Part shown: positions 44,013 to 53,577 of the stretch, in pieces
Layout of the letters: every line of letters starts with the position of its first letter
Numbering within the stretch: the first letter of the stretch is position 1
DNA from: an uncultured Alphaproteobacteria bacterium
GTDB lineage: Bacteria > Pseudomonadota > Alphaproteobacteria > Micavibrionales > UBA1664
DNA length: 64,000 bases
Assembly (NCBI GenBank): GCA_943789475.1
Contig: CALSUG010000002.1
Span: 1 to 64,000 of the forward strand
Direction: 5' to 3'
Notes under the pieces: model-generated
Told to the model about the DNA's origin: nothing
Databases searched by the model: none
What the model saw: only the letters and a program-made list of their open reading frames with translations
Translations under genes and position numbers: made by a program

Positions 44013-45247
44013 GTGCATTTCAAGCAATAAAAGAAATTAAAGTCGGAATTGATTTTGGCGATGGCATAATTCCTGTCGGTCGATTGGCAATTCGTGATCG
44101 TGTTATTTACTTTGAATATGATCGCGGTTTTATCGATCATGGCATGGAGATATCACCGTTGCGTCTACTATTACAATCTGGTGTTCAGCAATTTGATTAT
44201 GATCTTTTTGAAGGACTACCTGGTGTTTTTAACGACAGTCTCCCTGATGGATGGGGACGATTACTTTTTGATCGATATATTCGATCAAAAGGGCAATTAC
44301 CATCCGGCGTAACACCATTAGATCGTCTCGCCCATATCGGTCAATATGGTCTAGGTGCGTTGGTGTTTGAACCTGATCATAGCGCTGATGAAACGCAAGA
44401 TAATATCAATTTGGATACCCTTGCAAACCAAGCACAAGAAGTTTTAGACGGCGCCTCGGATGATGTTCTGGCGGAACTCATCGCACTCAATGGATCATCT
44501 GCTGGAGCAAGACCAAAGGCTCTTATTGGAGTTAATAAAAAACGAGATCATATTATCCATGGTGCACATGAATTGCCCCAAGGTTATGAACCATGGATCG
44601 TAAAATTTCCCAATACGCAAGATGGTATGGACGCAGGTGCCATTGAATATGTGTATGCTCTCATGGCGAAAGAGGCTGGCATTATCATGCCCGATGTGCA
44701 TTTGTTTCCAGCGCAACACGGCGCAGGATATTTTGCTATTAAACGCTTTGATCGGGATGGAGAGAAGCGATACCACATGCACACGGCCTGCGGGTTACTT
44801 CATTCGGATTTCCGCACACCGTCAATGGATTACGAAGATTTAATCGCCTTGACCAGTATGTTAACACGTGATGTACGCGAGATTGAAAAACTATACAGGC
44901 AGACCGCGTTTAACGTGCTAGCGCATAACCGTGATGACCATTCAAAGAATTTTAGTTATTTGATGGATGACAATGGACAATGGACACTTTCCCCTGCCTA
45001 TGATCTTACATTTTCATCAGGACCACGTGGAGAGCAAAGCACAATGGTCATGGGTGAAGGACGCAATCCAAATACGGAACATCTATTAAAACTTGCAGAT
45101 GAGGCCAGCATCAAAAAAGATTGTGCCGTTGAAATTATCGAAACTATAGAATCATGCCTTGCCAAATGGCCAGAACTTGCAAAACAATATGGTGTTCACA
45201 AAGCAAACATCGATCTAATCGGCAAAAAAATTAACAGTGATGGTTAA
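44009..45247 (+). CDS. hipA: HipA-like serine/threonine kinase toxin
   Basis: A 412-aa HipA-family kinase. The N-terminal DGWGRLLFDRYI segment is followed by the ATP-site region GSSAGARPKAL and the catalytic HNRDDHSKN (D309, N314), then SPAYDLT. HipA toxins phosphorylate glutamyl-tRNA synthetase or related targets and induce persistence. The length is close to the E. coli protein. It overlaps the convergent phosphatase by 17 bp. Confidence 0.92.
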   Translation: MSAFQAIKEIKVGIDFGDGIIPVGRLAIRDRVIYFEYDRGFIDHGMEISPLRLLLQSGVQQFDYDLFEGLPGVFNDSLPDGWGRLLFDRYIRSKGQLPSGVTPLDRLAHIGQYGLGALVFEPDHSADETQDNINLDTLANQAQEVLDGASDDVLAELIALNGSSAGARPKALIGVNKKRDHIIHGAHELPQGYEPWIVKFPNTQDGMDAGAIEYVYALMAKEAGIIMPDVHLFPAQHGAGYFAIKRFDRDGEKRYHMHTACGLLHSDFRTPSMDYEDLIALTSMLTRDVREIEKLYRQTAFNVLAHNRDDHSKNFSYLMDDNGQWTLSPAYDLTFSSGPRGEQSTMVMGEGRNPNTEHLLKLADEASIKKDCAVEIIETIESCLAKWPELAKQYGVHKANIDLIGKKINSDG

Positions 45248-45788
45248 TTTCCCACTTTATTGAATTATCTGACTTAATGTATTCAAACAAATATAACGTA
45301 CAATTTTTAACATCTATGTACGGCATATTATAATGCTCAAAAAAAGCGTCAAAAACACCACCATGACTTACAATAAGAGGTGTTCCTTTTTGAGTATCGC
45401 AAGATATGCTTATGCCATTTAAAGCTCTTTTATAAAACTGAGGCAATGTTTCACCCTTCGGTGGATTTTCTCCAGATGTAATCTTTTGGCGCATAGTTGA
45501 CCAGTCCATACCACACCATTCGCCAAAGTTTTGTTCTGATAGATCACTTATTTCATAAATTGGTAATCCAATTTCTTTGTTTATAAAGTTAGCCGTGTCT
45601 TTAGCTCTGCTTAAATTGCTATGAGTAATATAAGAAATTTCAGAAGCGTATTTGGATATTACATTTGCAGCCGATTTTGCCTGTAATATTCCATCATCAG
45701 TTAATGGGCTGTCGAAGCTACCTGCAGCGATGTCTAATTTGTTTGCTTCAGTTTGACCATGTCTTATCATGTAAAACGATTTCATCAT
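45231..45788 (-). CDS. histidine phosphatase (phosphoglycerate mutase-like)
   Basis: A protein of 185 aa or slightly more. It has the RHG motif (MIRHGQTEANKL) at the N-terminus and a second catalytic His in VSHGGV. The start at 45788 keeps the usual distance to RHG; an upstream TTG at 45866 is also open. It may dephosphorylate a small metabolite or a sugar phosphate. It lies tail to tail with hipA inside the pair of inverted repeats. Confidence 0.85.
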   Translation of the reverse strand: MMKSFYMIRHGQTEANKLDIAAGSFDSPLTDDGILQAKSAANVISKYASEISYITHSNLSRAKDTANFINKEIGLPIYEISDLSEQNFGEWCGMDWSTMRQKITSGENPPKGETLPQFYKRALNGISISCDTQKGTPLIVSHGGVFDAFFEHYNMPYIDVKNCTLYLFEYIKSDNSIKWEINHHC

Positions 45789-45927
45789 ATAATCACTTTT
45801 TATAAACTTGGGTAATCTAGGACTATTTATTAATTGTTTTTCTGCAATTATGCCATATTTAATCAATTATTTTGTCATATTGATATCTTGGGCGCTAATT
45901 CTTCTTCTCTTTTGCACTATGTCTAAA

Positions 45928-45957
45928 ACTAATTTGTTCGCGCGGGGGTGTGCGAAC
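45928..45957. repeat. hairpin repeat right of hipBA, inverted copy
   Basis: Thirty bases are the exact reverse complement of the left element (43562-43591): ACTAATTTGTTCGC, a G-rich loop, GCGAAC. The outer arm then diverges. Confidence 0.8.
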
Positions 45958-46002
45958 ATATAAACATTATTTTTCTAAGCAACGGTGCGTTATTTTTAAG
46001 GC

Positions 46003-46242
46003 ATGTATCAACCGTGTCCACCAGCACTGGATTATTCCATAGAGGAATATGAAGAAGCTCTAGATAAGCTTGCGTTGATCATTGAAAACGGAAATCAACA
46101 ATATTTGTGTTTGTTTGAGGCTCTTAACAGAGTATATGAGTTACGATTGAAAAATAAAACAACCCTTGATATGGTGAGGGAGAGAGTGAAATATTTAAAC
46201 GAAACTGGGACACTAACTAGGACACATTTTGGGACACCATAA
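46003..46242 (+). CDS. small protein, 79 aa
   Basis: A 79-aa, mostly helical protein of unknown family (IEEYEEALDKLALIIENG). AAGG lies close before the start. It lies just outside the right hairpin repeat. Confidence 0.5.
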   Translation: MYQPCPPALDYSIEEYEEALDKLALIIENGNQQYLCLFEALNRVYELRLKNKTTLDMVRERVKYLNETGTLTRTHFGTP

Positions 46243-46299
46243 AATTATCATAAATATAAACATTTGAATTATAAAGGTTATTTTTTATTGAAATTGCAT

Positions 46300-46321
46300 G
46301 GGATGCCCGTCACCCGCTCCA
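46300..46321 (+). repeat. tRNA-Gly 3' end remnant (candidate att core)
   Basis: GCCCGTCACCCGCTCCA matches the 3' end of a bacterial tRNA-Gly (T-stem end, acceptor CACCCGC, discriminator T, CCA). No tRNA body precedes it and the T loop is lost. Such pieces are left where an element integrated into a tRNA gene. The rest of 46243-46523 is AT-rich without genes. Confidence 0.5.
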
Positions 46322-46523
46322 GTCAATAAAATCAATGACTTAGCCTTAATATCCTCCTTGTAAATCGTTAAAAACGTCACAAAATCATGTCTTTTTGTCA
46401 CAATATATGACCGTCTGCACCCCCCAGTTTCCCTACATTTCATTTTTAATCGGTATAAATCTGTGACAAATTTGTGTCAAAAACAAATCTTTTACACCCA
46501 CGATTAATCTGATACAAAAAATC

Positions 46524-46754
46524 ATGAGCGAAGATAATAATCTATCAAAAGATATCGAATTTATAAAAAACCTAACGCGTGAAATTGTTAAAGATGAACC
46601 TTATTCACAATGGCGTGAAACAGATCAGATTCATGCTATGAAAGCATTTGAGAATATTATGCTTATGGATACGAAAAATGCGGCCTTTTTTGTAAATGAT
46701 CTTGCAAAGCTTATTAATCAAGCCGCAGATTTTGAGAAAAAAGAAAATTCCTAA
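46524..46754 (+). CDS. small acidic protein, 76 aa
   Basis: A 76-aa helical protein of unknown family. It starts the second prophage remnant from the left but reads against its late genes. No strong RBS is seen. Confidence 0.45.
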   Translation: MSEDNNLSKDIEFIKNLTREIVKDEPYSQWRETDQIHAMKAFENIMLMDTKNAAFFVNDLAKLINQAADFEKKENS

Positions 46755-46855
46755 AACCCCTGCACAGATAAGAATAATCTGCCAACCAGATGCAGGCGAT
46801 TCAGGAGGGCGTATTTTGGTAGGAAATAGTGCTGGTTGTCACTGTTCAGTGCAAA

Positions 46856-47350
46856 TTAATCATTATATTTGGGGCGTTTGATTTCATCATCTGAAATATT
46901 GTTTTCGTTTAAACCTGTCGAATTCGACATCTTTTGATATTCAGGCATTGCAATGCGTTTCAAAGCATTAAGTTTGCCCCATGCTTTAGGCATTTTTTCA
47001 ACTGCTTTTGTTCCGAACCAAAAACCAATAACCATCCATATTGTCACCCATCCCTCATAGGGCATGTGTGTTTTAAGGGCGACCATAGCTCTTTCAAATT
47101 TTTCTGTTTCTTCAATGCAGAGATAAAACAAATAGATTATGCCGTATGTGATAACAGGTCTTGGCGTTCTGTTTATTCCATCCCACAAACTATCCCACCA
47201 GGTGCGACCTTCAATTGCTCTAAACTCTTTTCCGAACTGTTGATAAACTTGCATTTGTTCATTGTGCATTTGGGAATCGCGTTGTTCACGTGAACCAAAC
47301 ACAACTTTAACCAAATCGCCAACCAACGGTATTGTGCTTAAAAGTGACAT
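46856..47350 (-). CDS. 3TM-type holin-like protein, prophage 2
   Basis: A 164-aa membrane protein with the WWDSLWDGINRTPRPVITYG segment and a C-terminal GFWFGTKAVEK, the same layout as the prophage-1 holin though distant in sequence. It follows the endolysin gene. The ATG at 47350 (AGGA 9 bases upstream) is preferred to a TTG start. Confidence 0.75.
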   Translation of the reverse strand: MSLLSTIPLVGDLVKVVFGSREQRDSQMHNEQMQVYQQFGKEFRAIEGRTWWDSLWDGINRTPRPVITYGIIYLFYLCIEETEKFERAMVALKTHMPYEGWVTIWMVIGFWFGTKAVEKMPKAWGKLNALKRIAMPEYQKMSNSTGLNENNISDDEIKRPKYND

Positions 47351-47351
47351 A

Positions 47352-47894
47352 TCAATCAATCCTGTTTAACAACCACCCATAGGTGAATGTTTCATCTTTT
47401 TCTCTACGTTCTGAAAGAGTGATGTAAAAAGCCCCTTGCAAACAATTCAAGGCTTTCATCATCACAACTTCTCCATCATGCCTACGATGGGTTATGTACG
47501 AATAAAAAGCGTTAAGTGTTTGCTTTCCAATATCTCGATCAACTGAAATATCTGCATATAGCTTTTGACGCTTATTCAAAACATTTAGAAGACGTTGAAA
47601 AAATTCTGCCGCGCGACCAACGCCCATATTAACACCGATATCAAACAACTTATCGGCAATGGCTGGGCTTGATTGTTCGACAATATCAAGCTCCAAACTG
47701 TCCCAATACAAAGCCTTATAAATGGATATGGCATAAGAGCGTTTCATCTCTCTCATATCGCCCATATATCCATTTTTACGTGCAACGGATTCTGTAATAC
47801 CGAAATTTGTTGCTCCACCGCTATCATTTGGATTGTTCACGTATCCACCTTCATGATGAAGAACCTTTTCAACTGCGTTATCAAATATCGTCAT
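47352..47894 (-). CDS. GH108 endolysin
   Basis: A 180-aa muramidase of glycoside hydrolase family 108. The N-terminal VLHHEGGYVNNPNDSGGATNFGIT carries the catalytic Glu in HEGGY; the C-terminal part is a PG_binding_3-type domain. The gene start at 47894 follows AAGGT. It is unrelated to the GH24 enzyme of prophage 1. Confidence 0.92.
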   Translation of the reverse strand: MTIFDNAVEKVLHHEGGYVNNPNDSGGATNFGITESVARKNGYMGDMREMKRSYAISIYKALYWDSLELDIVEQSSPAIADKLFDIGVNMGVGRAAEFFQRLLNVLNKRQKLYADISVDRDIGKQTLNAFYSYITHRRHDGEVVMMKALNCLQGAFYITLSERREKDETFTYGWLLNRID

Positions 47895-47895
47895 A

Positions 47896-48096
47896 TTAAA
47901 ATACCTTGTCCCAAACTTTTGAAGCAGCAGAGCCAATAACCGCGCTAATGAATGTGAAGAATGTGAGAATTTTTGTTTGACGATTTTCTACCGTCCTTAT
48001 TCTCGTTTCATGGTCTTCCGTTTTATCAATAAGTTGTTTTAACAACGTGTGTGTTTCAATAAGCATATGCCTATCTTCTGGCCTAAAATCACTCAT
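47896..48096 (-). CDS. small coiled-coil membrane protein, 66 aa
   Basis: A 66-aa protein with an N-terminal coiled coil and one C-terminal membrane helix (ILTFFTFISAVIGSAAS). It resembles small phage lysis-accessory proteins of the XhlA type. TAATG links its start to the upstream stop, with a strong GGAGGG RBS. Confidence 0.7.
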   Translation of the reverse strand: MSDFRPEDRHMLIETHTLLKQLIDKTEDHETRIRTVENRQTKILTFFTFISAVIGSAASKVWDKVF

Positions 48097-48695
48097 TACA
48101 GACCCTCCAACATCATAGAGAATGGAACGCCGTAACAAATTGCACCAATGGCGATTTCAGACCACCCCCACGGGTCAAAAATTTTCTTAGGTGTATAATT
48201 TAAGCAAAGGTCAGCCAATGGAACGAATGCCAGTGAGAAATAAATAAAAGGTACATAGCCCGTCACAGCAGTCATACATGCACCAATCCATACGCCACGT
48301 TGAACGGCTTTTTTCAAACCATACATGTGCCCTTCTACCCATTGAAATTTACGGCCAAAAATACGAATACTTTTGATTTGGGGCATCCATTCACCGTATT
48401 TATCGGGTCGAGCCATTATCGCGCCATATTCTTCACCCAATGATGGGGCAATGGATAACAACCAACCAAGGGCAAATAATCCAACGCTATGCCATGCCAA
48501 TTGACCGACACCGATATTGACCTGTAAAAAAACCGTTACAAATGCAACGGTTATAAAAACAATCAATGTGGATGTTAGCTTATTGGATAAGGGGTTTTCT
48601 CGTTCCCAGTTCGGAAAAATGTATTTTCCTTGACCGCCTTTAATAGCATATGCAAGCGCAAACAAAATTGTAAATAGAACAAATTTAAATATCAT
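48096..48695 (-). CDS. phage multi-pass membrane protein, 199 aa
   Basis: A 199-aa protein with about five membrane helices and a conserved-looking LGEEYGAIMARPDKYGEW loop. The family is not recognised. It lies between the tail fibre and lysis genes and is translationally coupled to the next gene. It may take part in lysis or modify the cell envelope of the lysogen. Confidence 0.65.
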   Translation of the reverse strand: MIFKFVLFTILFALAYAIKGGQGKYIFPNWERENPLSNKLTSTLIVFITVAFVTVFLQVNIGVGQLAWHSVGLFALGWLLSIAPSLGEEYGAIMARPDKYGEWMPQIKSIRIFGRKFQWVEGHMYGLKKAVQRGVWIGACMTAVTGYVPFIYFSLAFVPLADLCLNYTPKKIFDPWGWSEIAIGAICYGVPFSMMLEGL

Positions 48696-48703
48696 AATTG
48701 TAA

Positions 48704-50428
48704 TTACTCCCATGCAACGTTTACAGAGCCACTATCAAAGTTTCCTGTTGTTGCAAATTCAATTGTTGTTAATTCTTCTGTAAGTGTTTTGACCCCTGAC
48801 ACTGTACCTGTTCCATGAATACCGTTAGATATAGCCCCAGATAGCACCCATTTATTACCACCCATATTAATCAATGTTAATGAACCTGTTAAAAAGTTAG
48901 TCGATACACTGAACCCAGAAGATAGTAAAATAAATTGTGTTGTGCTTGATGAACTTGAAGTACCACTTCCTACACCTGTTGCCATGGAAACATATCCAGT
49001 GTTTTCTATACCACCTGCATCACCGATTCTTAAAAACGGGGGTGTTGATGTGTCTGTAGACATTTCATCAAACATGATTGTCACACGTTTAGCACCCGAT
49101 GGAATGGTAAACGTTTTCGATGTTCCTGACGTGGTTGCTTGTTCTGTTCCAATAGAAAGACCAGAATTGCTTGCCACCTGTGTATCCACATAGTTTTTTA
49201 CCACTGCACAATCAGGAAACTGATCTGCTGTACCAGCACTCATATCACCTGATGTTGCTTTTTGCACGACACCTTTATTGCTCCCTGATGCAGAAGGTAC
49301 GGATAATGTCATCGTTTCATTGCCACCATCGTTTTGCAGGGTTTTGATAACATTTGAGCCGGCAAGCAATTTGCTATTCAAATCACCAGCAATTGCATCA
49401 TTGGACGTGATTTTAACCGCACCAGAAACAGCCGCCGCCGCTTGTTGCGCGTAATGTTTTGCCGAATATTCACTTCCGTCAACTGTACCGCTTGTTTTTA
49501 TTGCCCAGTCTTCTGCTAAATCTGCGCTATTTGATGCATTTGTTGCATGGGTAGAAGAGTTTGCTTCACTCGTTGCCGCATTTGTTGCCGATGTTGCAGC
49601 ATTTGTTTCACTGGTTGCAGACGCGGTTGCGCTTGATTGTGCATTATTTGCTGATGTATCAGCAGATTCCGCCGATGCGGAAGCAGCATTCACTAATGTT
49701 GAAGGTGCAGAAATAAATATATTATTTGTGCCTGTAACTGGCGCAGTTGAAAAAGTTATTGTATCACCGTTTAATGTGTATTCGTTAGGATTAACCAAGC
49801 CAGAAGCACCTTTGCCTTCTTTATTGGGTTGAGCAATGAATATGTTGTCTGTGCCATTAACTGGGGCTGTATTAAACGTTAATGTTTCTCCATCAACAGT
49901 GTATGACGATGGATTTTGTGGTTCACCACCAATAAATACAATTAATGACTTTTCATCTGTTCCCATGTCTTGAGACAATGTAAATTCTGTTTCTGTATCA
50001 TCACCTGAAAATGATTGAAAAAATCCTGATGTGGATTCTGATACAAAAACCATGATTGATTTTTCATCTGTTCCCAAATCCTGTGACAAATTAAAGGCTG
50101 TTGTTGTTCCATCACCAGACAAAGATTCAAAGTAAGCATTTCCCGATGAAACCGCCGCGGCAGAGAATGCAGAAACATTATCTGTTTCTTCAATCAAATT
50201 ACCGTCAACATCCTCAACACGAAATTTATATGCTCCTGAAATCCATATTGTTGTTTTGCCTTGTGCATCTAAAACAATTGGATTGGCGGCTTGTGTATCA
50301 CCGGATGCGTCCGTAAACGTTGCTTTTGGTGTCGTTGTTCCTGCGGCATATGTGTATACCTTCCCCCCTGCCAAGGGATTATCTCCATTAAAAAATTGAA
50401 GATATGGTGGCGTAAGTAATACTGGCAT
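48704..50428 (-). CDS. tail fibre, prophage 2
   Basis: A 574-aa fibre. The N-terminus (PYLQFFNGDNPLAGGKVYTYAAGTT) is the common podovirus virion-attachment domain. Two tandem repeats follow, one built on LSQDxGTDEKSxxVF and one on TAPVxGTxNIFI. Then come an Ala/Ser/Thr-rich shaft and a module (NSKLLAGSN, QNDGGNE, MSAGTADQFPD) that is homologous to the prophage-1 fibre. The C-terminus is beta-rich. Confidence 0.85.
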   Translation of the reverse strand: MPVLLTPPYLQFFNGDNPLAGGKVYTYAAGTTTPKATFTDASGDTQAANPIVLDAQGKTTIWISGAYKFRVEDVDGNLIEETDNVSAFSAAAVSSGNAYFESLSGDGTTTAFNLSQDLGTDEKSIMVFVSESTSGFFQSFSGDDTETEFTLSQDMGTDEKSLIVFIGGEPQNPSSYTVDGETLTFNTAPVNGTDNIFIAQPNKEGKGASGLVNPNEYTLNGDTITFSTAPVTGTNNIFISAPSTLVNAASASAESADTSANNAQSSATASATSETNAATSATNAATSEANSSTHATNASNSADLAEDWAIKTSGTVDGSEYSAKHYAQQAAAAVSGAVKITSNDAIAGDLNSKLLAGSNVIKTLQNDGGNETMTLSVPSASGSNKGVVQKATSGDMSAGTADQFPDCAVVKNYVDTQVASNSGLSIGTEQATTSGTSKTFTIPSGAKRVTIMFDEMSTDTSTPPFLRIGDAGGIENTGYVSMATGVGSGTSSSSSTTQFILLSSGFSVSTNFLTGSLTLINMGGNKWVLSGAISNGIHGTGTVSGVKTLTEELTTIEFATTGNFDSGSVNVAWE

Positions 50429-50440
50429 GTATCCTCCATT

Positions 50441-50465
50441 AAAAAAGCCCCAATCAAGGGGCTTG
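50441..50465 (-). terminator. intrinsic terminator between ejection-type gene and fibre
   Basis: On the minus strand AAGCCCC-TTGAT-TGGGGCTT is followed by TTTT. It lies just after the 500-aa gene stop. Confidence 0.8.
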
Positions 50466-50470
50466 AATTG

Positions 50471-51973
50471 TTATTTTGTTGATTGTGTTTTACTTGTTGC
50501 AGTTGGTATTTGTTTTAATAGTTCACGCGCCTGTGGTGGAGGAAGTTTCATAATTTCCTGAATTGATAACCTTGGCTGTGTTTGAACCATTCCGCTTTTT
50601 TCTGCAATCATACGCGCTACGTCATTTGCTTTTCCGAGTTGCATACGTGTCGCAGAATTTCTTGCTGCCATTGCTGTTGCCGCCCCTGCTGTACCAGCAC
50701 CTAATCCCCCTGTTGTCGCTGATACAATAGGGATTAAACGGCTTCCTGCTGTTCTTAACAAATCAGAAGTAACTCCCGATTCTGCTGCTTTTTTAATGGC
50801 CTTGGCTTCATCCATTGAAAACCCCTTCATTCGATTTGGATTTGAATAAAGAGTACGGAATCCAGATTTTATAGATGTTGCTGGATTGTCGGTCATTTCA
50901 GCACGTTGAATAATTCGTTCAATATCGGAAAGTCTATGAGAAGTTGCCCATAATTTTTTTCCCTCTTTCCAAGCCTTAAAACCTTCTTTACCACCCTCTA
51001 AAACTGTTTCGTCCGCTTTATCGATCATATTACGAAGTGTGGTTTGGATATCAAAAAGTTTTTTTCCTTGTTTTGTGAGTCGCCCCATTTCAGTAAAATC
51101 ATCAACAACATCCCCAAGAAGTTCATCAAGCTCTTGTGCTGCATCTAATGTCATTGGTCTATTACGAATAGTAGATATTTTTTCAACAACTTTTGAAAAC
51201 GGTGTATCTCCACCAATAATTTGTCCTATATCAGTTTGGGGTTTCAGTTTTTCAATATCATCGACAAATTTATTGGTAAATTCAGCTTTTAGAATACCAC
51301 CTTTTTGTTCCGCAAGCCTATAGAAATCGCCGGCCTTCGCTCTGATTTGATCCGCATTAGGAACGATAACACGTTTATTTAACCGAGATGCCGCAGCACC
51401 GATAGCAGGCACAAGCCCCCCAGTAGCACCGCCAAAAATTGCGCCTTGTCCAGCAGATTTAAGTCGTTCTTGTCCTTCACCAGAGCCATATCCATATAAT
51501 CCGCCGGATGACGCACCTGCAAGCACACCTTTGCCCACACGCGCCGCGGTGTTACCAGTGCGAAGAGTATTCGCAATAGCGGCTCCCGTTTTTGTCGCTG
51601 CTCCCGTAAGTCCTGTTCCAATTGCGCCTCCTATTTCAGAAACACCAGAAATAATAGGTTCTTCATTCCTAAATTGCTTGGTTCTGTTTCTTTCATCTGC
51701 AAGGATTTGATTATAACTATCTGATACAGAATTTCCAGTAAATAGAGAGGCCACAGGCGCAGAAACACCAGCCACGACTTCATCACCGAAACCAAATGTG
51801 TTGCCCTGCGTATAAGAACGCAAAGCACCTTCAAATTTATTGATATTATCATCAGGTTGATTAGCACCTGTTTCATTTGGAAACTTGGATGCAATCAATT
51901 CTTTGATTTCTTCTTTTGGCATTTCATCAGGAAAACTGACAAGAACACCATCGGGCATACGAACATTAGGCAT
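50471..51973 (-). CDS. putative internal/ejection protein, 500 aa
   Basis: A 500-aa protein that starts MPNVRMPDGVLVSFPDEMPKEEIKELIASKFP, a motif seen at the start of some podovirus internal proteins. The middle is Ala/Gly-rich with hydrophobic stretches (IGGAIGTGLTGAATKTGAA), as in proteins that cross the membrane during DNA ejection. AGGAG precedes the ATG at 51973. Confidence 0.65.
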   Translation of the reverse strand: MPNVRMPDGVLVSFPDEMPKEEIKELIASKFPNETGANQPDDNINKFEGALRSYTQGNTFGFGDEVVAGVSAPVASLFTGNSVSDSYNQILADERNRTKQFRNEEPIISGVSEIGGAIGTGLTGAATKTGAAIANTLRTGNTAARVGKGVLAGASSGGLYGYGSGEGQERLKSAGQGAIFGGATGGLVPAIGAAASRLNKRVIVPNADQIRAKAGDFYRLAEQKGGILKAEFTNKFVDDIEKLKPQTDIGQIIGGDTPFSKVVEKISTIRNRPMTLDAAQELDELLGDVVDDFTEMGRLTKQGKKLFDIQTTLRNMIDKADETVLEGGKEGFKAWKEGKKLWATSHRLSDIERIIQRAEMTDNPATSIKSGFRTLYSNPNRMKGFSMDEAKAIKKAAESGVTSDLLRTAGSRLIPIVSATTGGLGAGTAGAATAMAARNSATRMQLGKANDVARMIAEKSGMVQTQPRLSIQEIMKLPPPQARELLKQIPTATSKTQSTK

Positions 51974-51975
51974 TA

Positions 51976-53136
51976 TTAAAAGTACTCCTGCCAATCTGTG
52001 GCTTTTTGTTTACGTTGATTAAATTGTTGCTCACTTTTTTGATAAAGCGTTTGTGGTTCTTGATAGAGCGAATTTAAATCTTCTGGTTGCCCTAACTGGC
52101 GGCGTGTTGTCACAATTTGTTGCTTTTTCTGATCGATGAATGAGCGAAGAACAGCGTCTTTTTCTTGTGGTGATTTGTTTGGATCACCCAAGGTCGCTTT
52201 CAAACTTTCCCCTTCTTTTTGAGTGAACGCAGCACCAAAGGTTTGACGCAACAATGGCAAAATTTGGTTATCAACCAGAGAAATATATTCTGCACGCGCC
52301 ACCGCGCCATCACCAACTTCTAAACCAAGCTCTCTACGCCCCGTATCATAAAGCTGTCCTGCTTTAGTGTATGTTGCCGTTTGTCCAAGCTCACTAAGTT
52401 GTTGAGCTGTCCTTTCGAGTTGTGGAAGTGCTGCCTCCAACTCCGCCAATTCAGATTGACGTTTTGATAAAGATTCCGCAGATTTTATAGCACTTGTGAT
52501 TTGGGGTTTCATTTCCAATTGCTGGGCAAGTTTTGCGCGTTCTTCTAATCCCTTTGTCGTGGGATCATAGTATTGATCGCTTCGGTTTTGTGCATCAGCT
52601 TGTGCCTGTTTCTTTGAACCTTCAATTTGTGCCACCGCATCGGCGTACCCAGGCATAATACCAACACCATTACTTTGATATTGATTTGGATCTATTAAAT
52701 TTTCAGGCAATCCAATATCAGGTAAAGACGCTACATCAAGAAAATCACCATTAGAGGGAAGACGTTGAGTGGTTGGGCTTATATATCCGCTATCGTTTCT
52801 CAAACCTTCCTGCATTCCGCCCATGGTTGGGGTAGGAATATTGCCCATATGCTGGGAATATGCACCATATGGATCAATCCCTTTATCAAACATCTTATGT
52901 GTTTGTGCCAAAAGGGTTGCTCTCTCGGTGTCGCCTGCTTGTTTTGCTTTTTCAATCTCGTTGGCAATTTGAATTGTTGCAGGTAAATTTCCGCCAGACT
53001 CGATATTACCTATCTGCGCCTGAATTTTTTGTTGCTGTAAATCGCCAAGCATTTTGCGTTGTTCAAATGCTTCACGTTCACGATCGAAATCGTCTTTTGT
53101 TTTGATACGTTCAAATACTGATAAATCTACTGGCAT
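51976..53136 (-). CDS. putative virion/ejection protein, 386 aa
   Basis: A 386-aa, Gln-rich protein with coiled-coil segments at about 10-60 and 215-250. It ends 3 bp before the previous gene and shares its orientation. The family is not recognised; by order it is an internal virion protein of a podovirus. Confidence 0.6.
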   Translation of the reverse strand: MPVDLSVFERIKTKDDFDREREAFEQRKMLGDLQQQKIQAQIGNIESGGNLPATIQIANEIEKAKQAGDTERATLLAQTHKMFDKGIDPYGAYSQHMGNIPTPTMGGMQEGLRNDSGYISPTTQRLPSNGDFLDVASLPDIGLPENLIDPNQYQSNGVGIMPGYADAVAQIEGSKKQAQADAQNRSDQYYDPTTKGLEERAKLAQQLEMKPQITSAIKSAESLSKRQSELAELEAALPQLERTAQQLSELGQTATYTKAGQLYDTGRRELGLEVGDGAVARAEYISLVDNQILPLLRQTFGAAFTQKEGESLKATLGDPNKSPQEKDAVLRSFIDQKKQQIVTTRRQLGQPEDLNSLYQEPQTLYQKSEQQFNQRKQKATDWQEYF

Positions 53137-53145
53137 ATGTCCTCC

Positions 53146-53577
53146 TTATGCGTAAATAGGAGTGCCATCTGGGTTGTACCCAATGACTTGTTTTGCACCA
53201 CTACCGTTAAGTAAACCAGATAATGTGCTTGTTAATGTGTTGCTTGTTGCAGACGTTTTATTTGCTTTAATATTTCCAATATTATCATATACCCCAGACA
53301 AAGCCCCCGATGCACTCAAACCTTGATTAGCAATAGATAGGTTTCTATTAAACGCGTCATTGTATGTTTGATCTGCAAGCCCTTGACCATATTCTTGCGC
53401 TGCTTTTAATGCCGAACCAGAATATAAACTTCCACGTGCAGATTGCGCTCTATTGATGGATTCTTCACCTTGCTTTAGGCGGAATTGATAACCAGGATCA
53501 TTTTGCAATGTTTCATAATCAAAATTATTTAATTTATTAACCGCATTTTGTCCTGCTGTTGTGTATGGAGAAAACAA
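53146..53577 (-). pseudogene. truncated ejection-type protein (N-terminus lost)
   Basis: The frame begins inside a domain (YTTAGQNAVNKL, DPGYQFRLKQGEESI, then NPDGTPIYA at the end) that belongs to phage DNA-transfer proteins. A stop codon lies 4 codons upstream, so the N-terminal part is gone. The break at about 53577 is one deletion junction of prophage 2, beyond which portal, terminase and capsid genes are missing. Confidence 0.7.

Noticed and set aside
46696-46881. 61-aa frame downstream of the 76-aa gene
   Set aside because: It overlaps the 76-aa gene and the end of the holin-like gene, with no start signal.
47430-47456. Terminator-like AAAGCC/GGCTTT pair in the GH108 gene
   Set aside because: The stem is short and interrupted, the loop is long, and it lies within coding sequence.
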